NCBI GenBank assembly: GCA_012523595.1
Contig: JAAYIG010000004.1
Span: 1 to 34,441, forward strand
Direction of reading: 5' to 3'
DNA length: 34,441 nt
From: Fibrobacter sp.
GTDB lineage: Bacteria > Fibrobacterota > Chitinivibrionia > Chitinivibrionales > Chitinispirillaceae
Shown here: piece by piece, positions 1-8,088 of the stretch
Position numbering within the stretch: the first letter of the stretch is position 1
How the letters are laid out: each line of letters starts with the position of its first letter
The notes under the pieces: model-generated
Database searches by the model: none
Seen by the model: only the letters and a program-made list of their open reading frames with translations
Told to the model about the DNA's origin: nothing
Translations under genes and position numbers: made by a program

Positions 1-189
1 AAAACTGAAGAACCGTTTTGCATGTTCCTTTTCCTGGTTTGCTGTTTCCTCGAAAATATCTGCAATCTGAACGAATCCCTCTTTCCGGGCAACACCTGCG
101 AAATAGGTGTAGCGGGTGCGGGCCTGAGATTCACCAGCAAATGCTTTTAGAAGATTCTTTTCGGTTTCTGTACCTTTGATTGAAGCCAT
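1..189 (-). CDS. rbr: Rubrerythrin, N-terminal part (runs off the left edge)
   Basis: The 63 visible residues start MASIKGTETEKN and continue with LLKAFAGESQARTRYTYFA, then EETANQEKEHAKRFF. This is the first helix pair of the rubrerythrin ferritin-like diiron domain. E19 of GESQAR, and the E and H of the NQEKEHA motif, are the expected iron ligands. Rubrerythrins reduce hydrogen peroxide in the cytoplasm of anaerobes. The C-terminal rubredoxin-like domain, if present, lies outside the window. The ATG at 189 follows a purine-rich stretch (GAAAGGGAAA) at a good distance. A dyad about 70 bp upstream may be its operator. Confidence 0.93.
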   Translation of the reverse strand, partial: MASIKGTETEKNLLKAFAGESQARTRYTYFAGVARKEGFVQIADIFEETANQEKEHAKRFFSF

Positions 190-255
190 TATTTCCCTTT
201 CGTTTGGTGATATTGATTTAATTATTGAATTATGTTTTATATAAATGTGAATAAA

Positions 256-272
256 TGACAGAATTACTGTCA
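256..272. promoter_or_regulatory. Inverted repeat upstream of rubrerythrin
   Basis: TGACAG-AATTA-CTGTCA is a perfect 6-bp dyad with a 5-bp spacer in an AT-rich gap, 67 bp before the rubrerythrin start. On the minus strand it overlaps a TTGACA hexamer, so a bound protein could block a -35 element. I see no convincing -10 at 16-18 bp from that hexamer. The role as a redox- or metal-responsive operator is inference. Confidence 0.3.
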
Positions 273-415
273 ATTAGAAAATTAAAGGTGGTACTGTAAG
301 ACTGTAAGAAAAAGGACTGCGAGATTAAGTAATTATTGAGAAATTATTGTATCTGCCGTTAAGTTACGAATTCTTATCCGGGGTGTATCTTCTTATAATC
401 CGATAAAATCCGGGA

Positions 416-979
416 TTAAAACACCAGGTGCTCAAGTAATATCTTTATTGCAATACCGATAAGCATTATCCCACCCAATGCCTCGAACCTTTTTCCGCAA
501 ATATCACCGACTTTTTTTCCGAAGTATACTCCTGCAAGAGAGATGAAAAAAGTGATAATTCCTATTATTATTGCAGGTTTGAAGATAGCAACTCTCAGGA
601 GTGAGATTGAAATTCCCACTGCCGCTGCATCGATACTTGTCGCTAATGCCAGGACAGGGAGGAGAGTATAGCAGAAGGGATCGGTCTTTTTCCCGGAATC
701 ATCGCACCTGCCGCATGCTTCATAGATCATCTTTGCGCCTATTACTGTAAGGAGTATGAAGGCAATCCAGTGATCAAGTCTTTGAATGTAATCTGCTGCG
801 TAATATCCAATACTCCATCCTGCCAGCGGCATTATCGCCTGAAAAGCCCCAAAAAAAAGTGCCATTCGCAGTGCATATCGCAGGCGCATCTTTGCCATCC
901 CGATACCGCTGCTTATCGACACCGCAAATGCATCCATAGAGAGTGCGATTGCTATCAATGTGGTAGTAATTATCGACAT
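416..979 (-). CDS. mntP: MntP-type manganese efflux pump
   Basis: This 187-residue membrane protein has the length of E. coli MntP (188). It shows the family's internal duplication: SMDAFAVSIS near residue 14 and TSIDAAAVGIS near residue 114. The paired aspartates D16 and D117 occupy the positions needed for Mn export in the family. About six hydrophobic helices can be drawn. It exports manganese from the cytoplasm and limits Mn toxicity. The ATG at 979 is the first in frame; the Shine-Dalgarno sequence is weak. I looked for a yybP-ykoY Mn riboswitch in the gap upstream and did not recognise one. It is divergent from metK. Confidence 0.92.
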   Translation of the reverse strand: MSIITTTLIAIALSMDAFAVSISSGIGMAKMRLRYALRMALFFGAFQAIMPLAGWSIGYYAADYIQRLDHWIAFILLTVIGAKMIYEACGRCDDSGKKTDPFCYTLLPVLALATSIDAAAVGISISLLRVAIFKPAIIIGIITFFISLAGVYFGKKVGDICGKRFEALGGIMLIGIAIKILLEHLVF

Positions 980-1191
980 AGGAACAAGAGTATAAATGAT
1001 TTGATACGATAAGACAAAGGCTTTATTAAGAGCAATAGAATTCTTTTTCTCTCTTTTTATCTTTTCTAAATCATGTCAATCCGCTAACCAGGTAAATCAT
1101 CATCAGTTTTGAATAAACTTGTAATTATTTTTTACTGTTATTTATTTTTAAACTCTTTTTCATTTTCATTTTCATCTTTTCAGGAGGAACG

Positions 1192-2352
1192 ATGCGGCGG
1201 TTTTTTACATCAGAAAGCGTATCTCAAGGGCACCCGGACAAGGTCTGTGATCAGATTTCAGATGCCGTCCTCGATGCTATGCTGGCTCAGGACCCGGATT
1301 CAAGGGTGGCTTGCGAGACTCTGGTTACAACCGGACTTGTAGTGGTTGCCGGTGAAATTACCAGTAAAGCTGTTGTTGACCTTCAAGATGTAGTCCGCAA
1401 AACAATAACTGAAATCGGGTACACCGATTCTGCTCTTGGCTTTGATGCCAATAGCTGCGGTGTGATGATTTCCATTCATCAGCAGTCTCCTGATATCTCT
1501 CAAGGTGTCACAGAAGGACAGGGACTCTATTCCGAACAGGGTGCAGGCGATCAGGGTATAATGTTTGGCTATGCCTGTAACGAAACCCCAACCTATATGC
1601 CGCTTGCGATCCACTACGCTCATCGCCTGATGGAAGCACTTACTGAGGCTCGCGAAAAGAAACTTATCCCTTACCTCCGTCCTGATGCAAAATCACAGGT
1701 CACTGTCGAATATGATGACCTCAAACCGGTCAGAGTTGATACAGTAGTTATCTCCACACAGCATGCGCCGGAAGCTACTCATGAGCAGATCACTAAGGAT
1801 ATGGTCGAAAAAATCATAAAGGAAGTGATTCCTGCGGAGATGCTTGATTCCAATACGGTCTATCACATCAACCCTACCGGCCGTTTTGTTATCGGCGGAC
1901 CTCACGGAGATTCAGGTGTGACAGGACGCAAGATTATCGTTGACACATACGGAGGTTATGGAGCGCATGGAGGAGGGGCTTTTTCCGGAAAAGATCCTTC
2001 AAAGGTCGACAGAAGCGCTGCTTATGCTGCACGCTGGGTAGCAAAGAACATTGTGGCTGCCGGACTGGCAACTCATTGCGAGATACAGTTTTCCTATGCT
2101 ATCGGTGTTGCAAAACCGATCTCTATTCATGTTGACACTTATGGAACCGGAAAAATCTCTGAACTGAGGATATGTGAGATTATCCAGAAGCTCTTCGATC
2201 TGCGTCCGGCAAGAATTATCGAGAGACTCGATCTGAAGAGACCCATCTACCGCGAAACTGCGAGAAACGGTCACTTCGGACGTGAATTTCCCCAGTTTAC
2301 CTGGGAAAAAACCGACATGGTAGATGCAATACGTAAAGAGGCAGGTCTCTGA
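1192..2352 (+). CDS. metK: S-adenosylmethionine synthetase
   Basis: This enzyme makes SAM from methionine and ATP in the cytoplasm. All signature segments are visible: [17 protein letters not shown] at residues 13-29, [12 protein letters not shown] near 116, the phosphate-loop-like [19 protein letters not shown] near 261, and [13 protein letters not shown] near 235. The length (386) is normal for the family. The start ATG at 1192 has an excellent AGGAGG seven bases upstream. An upstream in-frame alternative does not exist, and the family N-terminus ([13 protein letters not shown]) fits this start. A clear terminator follows, so the gene is probably transcribed alone. No SAM riboswitch was recognised upstream. 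Confidence 0.97.
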   Translation: MRRFFTSESVSQGHPDKVCDQISDAVLDAMLAQDPDSRVACETLVTTGLVVVAGEITSKAVVDLQDVVRKTITEIGYTDSALGFDANSCGVMISIHQQSPDISQGVTEGQGLYSEQGAGDQGIMFGYACNETPTYMPLAIHYAHRLMEALTEAREKKLIPYLRPDAKSQVTVEYDDLKPVRVDTVVISTQHAPEATHEQITKDMVEKIIKEVIPAEMLDSNTVYHINPTGRFVIGGPHGDSGVTGRKIIVDTYGGYGAHGGGAFSGKDPSKVDRSAAYAARWVAKNIVAAGLATHCEIQFSYAIGVAKPISIHVDTYGTGKISELRICEIIQKLFDLRPARIIERLDLKRPIYRETARNGHFGREFPQFTWEKTDMVDAIRKEAGL

Positions 2353-2425
2353 TAAACAGGTCAACAGGGACAGGTGCCCTGGCAGTGAATCGGCTGTAAC
2401 AAAGATGTTCAGCGTATCGATGCAG

Positions 2426-2464
2426 ATACCCATTATCGCAGACTGCGAAATGGGTATTTTTTTT
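2426..2464 (+). terminator. Rho-independent terminator of metK
   Basis: ATACCCATT (2426-2434) pairs perfectly with AATGGGTAT (2449-2457). The inner TCGCA/TGCGA pairs extend the stem around a bulged A, with a GAC loop. Seven T follow directly. It sits 73 bp after the metK stop and isolates metK from nfnA. Confidence 0.9.
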
Positions 2465-2527
2465 AAGGTATAAAATGCAATTTTAAATAATCTGGGAATC
2501 GAAAGAGTATTCCTAACCGGAGTAAAA

Positions 2528-3370
2528 ATGTTTAAAATCCTGAAAAAAGAGCAGCTTTCGGAACAGGTTTGGCGGCAGAGGATTGCGGCGCCGCGTATTG
2601 CCAGAAAAAGAAAAGCTGGACAGTTTATTATCCTGAGGCCAAATGCTGACACTGAGCGAATTCCTCTGACTATTGCCAGTGCAAATCCTGATGAAGGATG
2701 GATAGAAATAGTTTTCCAGGTAGCGGGAAGGACCACTTCAGTTCTGTCAGGTTTTGATGCAGGGGACAGTATTCTGGATCTGGCCGGACCACTGGGGAGG
2801 CCGACTCATATAGAGAAATTCGGAAAGTGCCTCTGTATCGGCGGGGGAGTGGGAGTAGCCCCACTTTATCCAATTATCTGTGCCTTGAAAGACGCGGGTA
2901 ATGAGGTGGTTTCGATTATCGGTGCCCGTTCCAGGGATCTTGTCATTCTCGAAAATGAAGTAAATGCTGTTTCTGACAGGACACTGGTCACAACAGATGA
3001 TGGATCGTATGGCCGCAAGGGATTTGTTTCTGATGTGTTCAACGATTTGGTTGCTAAGGGTGAGAAGTTCGATATGGCAATTGTGATCGGGCCTGTCATT
3101 ATGATGAAAGTGACTTCATCGCTTACTGTCGCTGCAGGTATCAAAACATTCGTGTCACTTAACCCTATTATGATTGATGGAACAGGAATGTGCGGTGGAT
3201 GCAGGGTGACAGTGGGAGGACAGATTAAGTTTGCCTGTGTGGATGGGCCGGAGTTTGATGCCTCCATGCTTGACTGGAAAGAACTGATTAACCGGCTTGG
3301 CAGTTACAGGGATTTTGAATCCAGAGCCAGGGAAAAACATGAATGCAGATTGGAAGGTGTTCAGGCATGA
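2528..3370 (+). CDS. nfnA: NfnA: ferredoxin-NADP+ oxidoreductase, FAD/[2Fe-2S] subunit
   Basis: The 280 residues match the small subunit of NADH-dependent reduced ferredoxin:NADP+ oxidoreductase (also annotated SudB). The N-terminal FAD-binding barrel carries RIPLTIAS near residue 44. An NAD(H)-binding fold follows with GGGVGVAPLYP at 105-115. At the C-terminus, C222, C225 and C237 (in MCGGC and FACVDG) bind a [2Fe-2S] cluster, with D217 a candidate fourth ligand as described for Nfn. The complex couples NADH and reduced ferredoxin oxidation to NADP+ reduction by flavin-based electron bifurcation, supplying NADPH in anaerobes. ATG 2528 has GGAG upstream. The stop overlaps the nfnB start (ATGA), indicating translational coupling. 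Confidence 0.9.
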   Translation: MFKILKKEQLSEQVWRQRIAAPRIARKRKAGQFIILRPNADTERIPLTIASANPDEGWIEIVFQVAGRTTSVLSGFDAGDSILDLAGPLGRPTHIEKFGKCLCIGGGVGVAPLYPIICALKDAGNEVVSIIGARSRDLVILENEVNAVSDRTLVTTDDGSYGRKGFVSDVFNDLVAKGEKFDMAIVIGPVIMMKVTSSLTVAAGIKTFVSLNPIMIDGTGMCGGCRVTVGGQIKFACVDGPEFDASMLDWKELINRLGSYRDFESRAREKHECRLEGVQA

Positions 3371-4800
3371 CTGAAAATCAGAAAAACGGAGATGGCAAGT
3401 TTCAGCGCACACCAATGAGGGAGCGGGATCCTGCTGTTCGCAGCAGGAATTTTCTTGAAGTGCCTTATGGTTACTCTGAAGAAGAGGCTGTCAGAGAGGC
3501 AAAACGCTGCATTCAGTGTAAAAAACCGCTCTGTGTTGAGGGATGCCCTGTAAATGTAAAGATACCGGAATTCCTGAAACTGATCTCAGAAGGCAGATTC
3601 GCCGAAGCAGCAGCCAAGATAAAGGAAACAAATGCCCTGCCTGCCATTTGCGGTAGAGTTTGTCCGCAGGAAGACCAGTGTGAGAAAAGATGTATTCTGG
3701 GTAAAAAAGGTGCACCGATTTGCATCGGGAATCTGGAGAGATTCGCGGCTGACTGGGAGCGGCAGCATGGAAAGATAAGAATCCCGGAGATAAAACCTCC
3801 AAATGGCAAAAGAGTGGCAATTGTGGGATCCGGGCCGGCCGGGTTGACCTGCGCTGGTGAACTTGTCAAGGAAGGATTCGATGTCACTGTGTTTGAGGCG
3901 CTTCATGAAGCCGGAGGTGTTCTCACTTACGGAATCCCGGAATTCAGACTTCCTAAAGAGATCGTGAAGCAGGAGGTCAGTTATCTGGAAAAACTCGGTG
4001 TCAAAATCGAAAAAAATTCTGTAATTGGGAAAACAATTAATGTAGATGAATTGCTTGGTGAAGAAAACTTTGATGCTGTCTTCATCGGTTCAGGAGCAGG
4101 CCTGCCCTCATTTATGAATATAAAAGGGGAAAACCTGATAGGTGTATACTCTGCAAATGAGTATCTGACCAGAAGCAATCTGATGAAAGCATATCTGGAA
4201 GATTCACCTACACCGATCATGAGAGGCAGAAACGTAGTGACTGTTGGTGGCGGAAACGTCGCTATGGATGCCGCCAGAACCGCTCTGCGTCTTGGTGCTG
4301 AGAAATCGATCATTGTGTACAGACGCAGTGAACAGGAAATGCCGGCAAGGGAAGCGGAAATTCATCATGCAAAACAGGAAGGAATAATTTTCAATTACCT
4401 TTGCAACCCTGTTGAAATCCTGGATGACAGCAATGGTTTTGTGCAGGCGGTTCGTTGTATACGCATGGAGCTTGGCGAGCCAGACTCCTCGGGAAGACGC
4501 CGCCCCATTCCTGTACAGGGAAGCGAGTTTGATATTCCATGTGATGTAGTAATTATTGCTATTGGAAACTCTCCTAATCCGTTGATATCTATGTCTACTC
4601 CTGATATAAAGATCTCTAAACGGGGTACAATTGAGGCAGATGAAAAAGACGGGCGTACATCGAAAAAATTCGTTTACGCAGGGGGAGATATCGTTACAGG
4701 TGCCGCAACTGTCATCCTTGCTATGGGGGCTGGAAAAGTTGCAGCCAGAAGCATTATGGAAGATCTGCTTGTACCTGTTGATCAGCAGAAATTCTCCTGA
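3367..4800 (+). CDS. nfnB: NfnB: GltD-like FAD/[4Fe-4S] subunit of Nfn transhydrogenase
   Basis: From the ATG at 3367 the product is 477 residues, close to known NfnB. I chose this start because it overlaps the nfnA stop and has GGAAGG upstream; an ATG at 3343 would add eight unconserved residues. The N-terminus has two cysteine groups for [4Fe-4S] clusters: C48, C51, C56, C60 and C95, C99, C105, C109. A FAD Rossmann motif GSGPAG lies at 154-159 and an NADP-binding GGGNVA at 294-299. The C-terminal YAGGDIVTGAATVILAMGAG segment is typical of the GltD family. Together with NfnA it forms the bifurcating heterodimer. A stand-alone glutamate synthase small subunit is unlikely given the nfnA neighbour. 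Its 3' end overlaps the opposing protease gene by 47 bp. Confidence 0.92.
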   Translation: MTENQKNGDGKFQRTPMRERDPAVRSRNFLEVPYGYSEEEAVREAKRCIQCKKPLCVEGCPVNVKIPEFLKLISEGRFAEAAAKIKETNALPAICGRVCPQEDQCEKRCILGKKGAPICIGNLERFAADWERQHGKIRIPEIKPPNGKRVAIVGSGPAGLTCAGELVKEGFDVTVFEALHEAGGVLTYGIPEFRLPKEIVKQEVSYLEKLGVKIEKNSVIGKTINVDELLGEENFDAVFIGSGAGLPSFMNIKGENLIGVYSANEYLTRSNLMKAYLEDSPTPIMRGRNVVTVGGGNVAMDAARTALRLGAEKSIIVYRRSEQEMPAREAEIHHAKQEGIIFNYLCNPVEILDDSNGFVQAVRCIRMELGEPDSSGRRRPIPVQGSEFDIPCDVVIIAIGNSPNPLISMSTPDIKISKRGTIEADEKDGRTSKKFVYAGGDIVTGAATVILAMGAGKVAARSIMEDLLVPVDQQKFS

Positions 4801-6022
4801 GGGTCTGCAGTTCAGGTTTTTTTAATGAATCCGGATAACCAGTCTGCCTGGTTCGGGAAGTCTCCGGAACTGATGGAAGTTTTTCCACTTCTTTTCCGGC
4901 AGCTTCTTCCCTGAGATCTATTTTCTGGGAAAAAAAGGGGAGCAGGTCTTTCAGAGTTATCACTCCTGCAAGATCTCCGTTATCTATTACCAGAAGTCTT
5001 CCTGTGGAATTTTTGCACATTCTGTCTATCGCTTGTACGACATCGGCAGAAGAGGAGATGGAATTGGTTTCATCACAAATATCTGCTGCATCAGCAACAG
5101 TAAGACTACTCCATGAGTCCTCTGGTATCTTCCTTATTTTTTCGGAAGTGATGCAGCCCAGAATCTGATTTGAGGAAGTGACCGGGAAAATCCCGGAATG
5201 GTATCTGTAAAGATAAGATGCAACAAACTGGTCTATTGGTAGCTGTGAAGGTACAGTGACCGGGTTCAATCTCATGAATTGCGAGACCTTTTCCCCCTCA
5301 AGATTGTCTCTGAGTGAAAACTGTTTCCTTGACAACACAATTCCCTCTCTAAGTACGGCTCCGGTAAGTATCCACCAGATCCCAAATGGCAATGAACCTT
5401 TGTAAACGACCACAGTTCCACCTGCAATCAGAATAATTGCAAGAAAATGTCCGCTTATTCTTGAAATATTCGAAACAGTCTGATTGTTCTTTGTATACAT
5501 TAGAAGTGCAGATTTAAGAATTACGGCTCCATCAAGAGGGGAAGCAGGAATAAGGTTTATTCCCGCGATTATGATATTGATGGTCGCAAGATGATCAAGA
5601 ATAAAAAGAAATGGACCAGGCCAGTTCTGATGCAATCCGATCAGGAATAAACAATACCACAGGCATGCAGTGATTATGCTTGACAGGGGGCCTGAGAGTG
5701 CCGGAATAAGTGCTTTGCCGGCATCGAAGCTTCTCTTTTCGTCTGAAATCCCTCCAAAGGGCAACAGGATTCGTATTCCTGGAGAGATGCCATATCTGTA
5801 TTCGGCCAGGATATGTCCGCTTTCATGCAGGATCAAAGAGAGCAGAAGACCTGCAACTCCAGCAATTCCCCACAAAATAGATGTGTCAGAGGGGAGAACC
5901 GAGACGTAGAAGGGGAGGGCGTCTTTCCTGAATGACCAGACAATCAGAAAGATGATAATCACCCAGCTTTCATGAATTCGGAGGAAACGGAATGAATTCA
6001 GAACCGGGTTACTCGCCTTCAT
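4754..6022 (-). CDS. Site-2-protease family (M50) membrane metalloprotease with CBS pair
   Basis: This 422-residue protein has several hydrophobic helices in residues 18-225. The zinc motif HESGH is at 66-70 and the third ligand lies in NLIPASPLDGA (D164), the two diagnostic M50 signatures. Two CBS-like segments follow (about 248-300 and 307-365), a domain order seen in rhomboid-independent S2P homologues such as archaeal S2P-CBS proteins, where the CBS pair probably senses adenine nucleotides. A charged tail of about 55 residues ends the protein. The likely job is intramembrane proteolysis of an unknown anti-sigma factor or membrane regulator. It starts 13 bp after the ferritin-like gene, so the two are probably one operon. 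Its last 47 bp overlap the end of nfnB on the other strand. Confidence 0.9.
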   Translation of the reverse strand: MKASNPVLNSFRFLRIHESWVIIIFLIVWSFRKDALPFYVSVLPSDTSILWGIAGVAGLLLSLILHESGHILAEYRYGISPGIRILLPFGGISDEKRSFDAGKALIPALSGPLSSIITACLWYCLFLIGLHQNWPGPFLFILDHLATINIIIAGINLIPASPLDGAVILKSALLMYTKNNQTVSNISRISGHFLAIILIAGGTVVVYKGSLPFGIWWILTGAVLREGIVLSRKQFSLRDNLEGEKVSQFMRLNPVTVPSQLPIDQFVASYLYRYHSGIFPVTSSNQILGCITSEKIRKIPEDSWSSLTVADAADICDETNSISSSADVVQAIDRMCKNSTGRLLVIDNGDLAGVITLKDLLPFFSQKIDLREEAAGKEVEKLPSVPETSRTRQTGYPDSLKKPELQTLRRISADQQVQADLP

Positions 6023-6035
6023 CTCCTCGTTTTCC

Positions 6036-6557
6036 TCAACTGGAGATTGTATTCTCCTGAAGCTTCTTTCTGATTCTTATTTCTGGACCGGAGTAGGAAG
6101 AAAATTTCGTTCTCTCCATTGTGAATTTTGAGTAACCGGCAGATATATCCTGAATAAAATCTTTGGATAGCTTAGAGAGAGTAACAAGGAGTTTTTTTGT
6201 TTTGTCGTCTTCTTCCAGAGCAGCCAGACTGATATAGAGGCTAAGATCTTTTTCGGCTCTGCTGTTTGCAAATCTCAGTATAGCCTCCGGAGTGCTGTTT
6301 ATAAGATCTACACTCTTATATTCATCAGAAATGCTGATATTGTTGTAATCGTTGAATGAAATAGGTTTTTCACGATTGTTGGTAGCGAGCATTTCCAGTA
6401 CAACGTGCTGAACTCGTTTTTTCCCTGCCAGGTAGTACAGGAAAAGTTTGTTTTTGGAATCTTTACAAATCTTTGCCTGGGATTCATAGAGGAGTGCGGT
6501 TTCGATTATGCGATGAAGAGCGAATTTCAGGAAATCGATATAGCGCTCATTATTCAT
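6036..6557 (-). CDS. Degenerate ferritin/rubrerythrin-like helical protein
   Basis: I place the start at the ATG at 6557 (MNNERYIDFLKFAL), which has GGAGTT just upstream; a longer frame to 6716 would run through the promoter region and adds an implausible N-terminus. The 173-residue protein has two helix pairs with ferritin-like spacing. E19 and Y24-E25 lie in the first pair, H51 and E55 in the second, and AEKDLSLY occurs in the third helix. The final helix, where ferritin-like proteins carry E-x-x-H, reads KLSKDFIQDI, so iron ligands seem lost. It may be a structural or sensory relative rather than a diiron enzyme. It precedes the M50 protease in the same operon and follows a sigma-54-like promoter. 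Confidence 0.65.
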   Translation of the reverse strand: MNNERYIDFLKFALHRIIETALLYESQAKICKDSKNKLFLYYLAGKKRVQHVVLEMLATNNREKPISFNDYNNISISDEYKSVDLINSTPEAILRFANSRAEKDLSLYISLAALEEDDKTKKLLVTLSKLSKDFIQDISAGYSKFTMERTKFSSYSGPEIRIRKKLQENTISS

Positions 6558-6641
6558 GATTGGAACTCCATAATTTACTGGTTTCTGGTAAATGGAATTG
6601 TGAATCGTAAAGGCTCCAGGAAATGGTGAACCTTTAAAGAC

Positions 6642-6658
6642 AACAAATATTGTGCCAA
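6642..6658 (-). promoter_or_regulatory. Candidate sigma-54 (-24/-12) promoter
   Basis: Read on the minus strand, the site is TTGGCACAATATTTGTT. It matches the sigma-54 consensus YTGGCACGrNNNTTGCW at every defined position except two: A for G after the -24 block and T for C in the -12 GC. GG and the -12 dinucleotide are the required 10 bases apart. Transcription would start near 6631, about 74 bases before the ferritin-like ATG. An NtrC-type activator gene ends 87 bp upstream of it. Confidence 0.55.
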
Positions 6659-6674
6659 GAGGAAAACAGAGATT

Positions 6675-6698
6675 CACTGCAGGAGAACTCCTGCAGTG
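6675..6698. repeat. Perfect palindrome between activator gene and sigma-54-like promoter
   Basis: CACTGCAGGAG and CTCCTGCAGTG are perfect inverted copies separated by two bases; in RNA the stem would be at least 10 bp with a GAAC loop. The centre lies about 55 bp upstream of the predicted transcription start. It could be an activator-binding site. On the minus strand it also follows the activator's stop codon and is trailed by a poor U-rich tract (AATCTCTGTTTTCC), so a weak terminator is the alternative. Confidence 0.55.
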
Positions 6699-6746
6699 AG
6701 AAAGTGTGCTTCCCAAAATGAGAAAGTATTTCTAAAATGAGAACTT
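6697..6746. repeat. Three direct repeats of TGAGAAAGT type
   Basis: TGAGAAAGT occurs at 6697 and 6719, and TGAGAACTT at 6738; the last two are preceded by AAAA. Spacings are 22 and 19 bp, about two helical turns, so bound proteins would face the same side. They lie roughly 70-110 bp upstream of the predicted sigma-54 start, the normal range for enhancer sites. The third copy overlaps the activator's stop codon. Confidence 0.4.
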
Positions 6747-8088
6747 ATGCTGGGGCCTGTTGCTGTTGCTGGATTTTATCGAGTTTACGATACAGAGAGG
6801 AAAGAGAGATCCCCAGTGCGCTGCTCGTCTCGTATTTATCGCCGCTGAAATGTTTCAGTGCAAGCATTATATGGTTTCTCTCAATCTCTTCGAGATTCCA
6901 TGTGTAGGTGAACTCTTTCTGCCCAGGAGTGCTTGTTTTCTCAAGTCCGGGGAAATGAGCAACCGAGAGAGGTTCGTTCTGGGCCAGAAGAAGTCCGCGT
7001 TCCAGCATGTTCCTGAGTTCTCTTATATTTCCTGGCCAGGGATAATTGATCAGGGTTTCAATCACCTTGTTGTCCAAGGGGAATTTGTCATAAGAGTAGC
7101 TGACCAGAATGTGTTTTATCAGCCCCGGCAAATCCTCTTTTCTCTCCCGCAGTGGCGGAAGGTTAATGGGGAAGATGCAGATACGATAATAGAGATCTTT
7201 TCTGAAACTGCCGTTTACTGATGCTTCGGTAAGGTTGCGGTTTGTGGCACAGATAAGCCGGAAATCGGATGTGCGCACCTTGTTTTCGCCGATCCTGCGA
7301 TAGGACTTCTCCTCAATTGTTTTCAGAAGCTGAGCCTGTACCTCAAGATCCATGTCCCCGATTTCATCGAGAAACAATGTTCCACCGTCAACAACCTCGA
7401 TGAGTCCGGGACGATCTTTTATAGCTGAGGTGAATGCTCCTTTAGCATGCCCGAAAAGCTCACTTCTGAGCAGTTCGCCCTTGAGACTCGAACAGTTTAC
7501 TTCTACGAAAGCCTCGTTTTTACGGGCACTGTGATCGTGTATCCAGCGGGCAAGAATCCCTTTTCCGGTACCGGTCTCCCCATGAAGCAACACAACTGTG
7601 TTGTTCATCGCGGCAACATTGGCATATTGAATGATTTTCTCAATTACAGGGCTGTTGCCAAAAAACGGTTCCGCTTTCTGTGGGGCAAGACGCTGATAAA
7701 TGGAGTCTCTTCTGCGGAGTTCCTCTACCTCCAGACTCTTTTTAATGCTTATTACCAGATCATCCATGTTTACCGGCTTGGTGAGGAAATTGTGGGCGCC
7801 ATATTTCATGGCTTTAACCGCTGTTGGGATATCGCTCAGCCCGGTTATTACAATGATTGCAAGATTCTCGTATGTACTGTGAAGCTCTCCTATCCACTCT
7901 ATGGCATTGCCATCCGGAAGCTTCAAATCCAGGAGAATTGCATCAAAGTGCTCAGATGATATCAATGATTTTGCGTCTTTAAGGCACTTTGCAGTCTCTA
8001 TAGAAAAACCACCTTTTGTCAGATACCTGGTGTAGCCAAAAAGTGTGGCTTCCTCATCATCCACAATGAGTAATCTGGGTGTTTTCAT
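6745..8088 (-). CDS. NtrC-family sigma-54-dependent response regulator
   Basis: The 447 residues show the full three-domain plan. The receiver (1-120) has acidic residues D10-D11, phosphorylation site D54, T82 and K104. The AAA+ domain (about 140-375) has Walker A GETGTGKG at 170-177, the sigma-54-contacting GAFTSA at 217-222 and Walker B GGTLFLDE at 235-242. A Fis-type helix-turn-helix lies near 405-440, ending in a short QQQQQ tail. It should bind enhancer DNA and open sigma-54 promoters when phosphorylated. No partner histidine kinase is in the window. ATG 8088 has CGGAGAG upstream. The adjacent downstream operon carries a sigma-54-like promoter and is the obvious candidate target. Confidence 0.95.
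   Translation of the reverse strand: MKTPRLLIVDDEEATLFGYTRYLTKGGFSIETAKCLKDAKSLISSEHFDAILLDLKLPDGNAIEWIGELHSTYENLAIIVITGLSDIPTAVKAMKYGAHNFLTKPVNMDDLVISIKKSLEVEELRRRDSIYQRLAPQKAEPFFGNSPVIEKIIQYANVAAMNNTVVLLHGETGTGKGILARWIHDHSARKNEAFVEVNCSSLKGELLRSELFGHAKGAFTSAIKDRPGLIEVVDGGTLFLDEIGDMDLEVQAQLLKTIEEKSYRRIGENKVRTSDFRLICATNRNLTEASVNGSFRKDLYYRICIFPINLPPLRERKEDLPGLIKHILVSYSYDKFPLDNKVIETLINYPWPGNIRELRNMLERGLLLAQNEPLSVAHFPGLEKTSTPGQKEFTYTWNLEEIERNHIMLALKHFSGDKYETSSALGISLSSLYRKLDKIQQQQQAPA

Noticed and set aside
293-308. Tandem ACTGTAAG ACTGTAAG.
   Set aside because: Only two copies of eight bases in an AT-rich gap; no link to a gene signal.
770-1012. Plus-strand frame of 80 codons opposite mntP.
   Set aside because: It is antisense to a clear MntP gene, rich in His/Cys/Arg in a shadow-frame manner and without a ribosome-binding site. 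The same applies to the other long antisense frames, e.g. opposite metK, the NtrC-type gene and the large secreted protein.
980-1191. Possible Mn (yybP-ykoY) or SAM riboswitch in the mntP-metK gap.
   Set aside because: I could not find the conserved cores or stable stems of either class on the relevant strand.
6558-6716. N-terminal extension of the ferritin-like frame up to an ATG at 6716.
   Set aside because: The extension would be read through the sigma-54-like promoter and palindrome, gives an atypical N-terminus, and the ATG at 6557 has a proper Shine-Dalgarno sequence.
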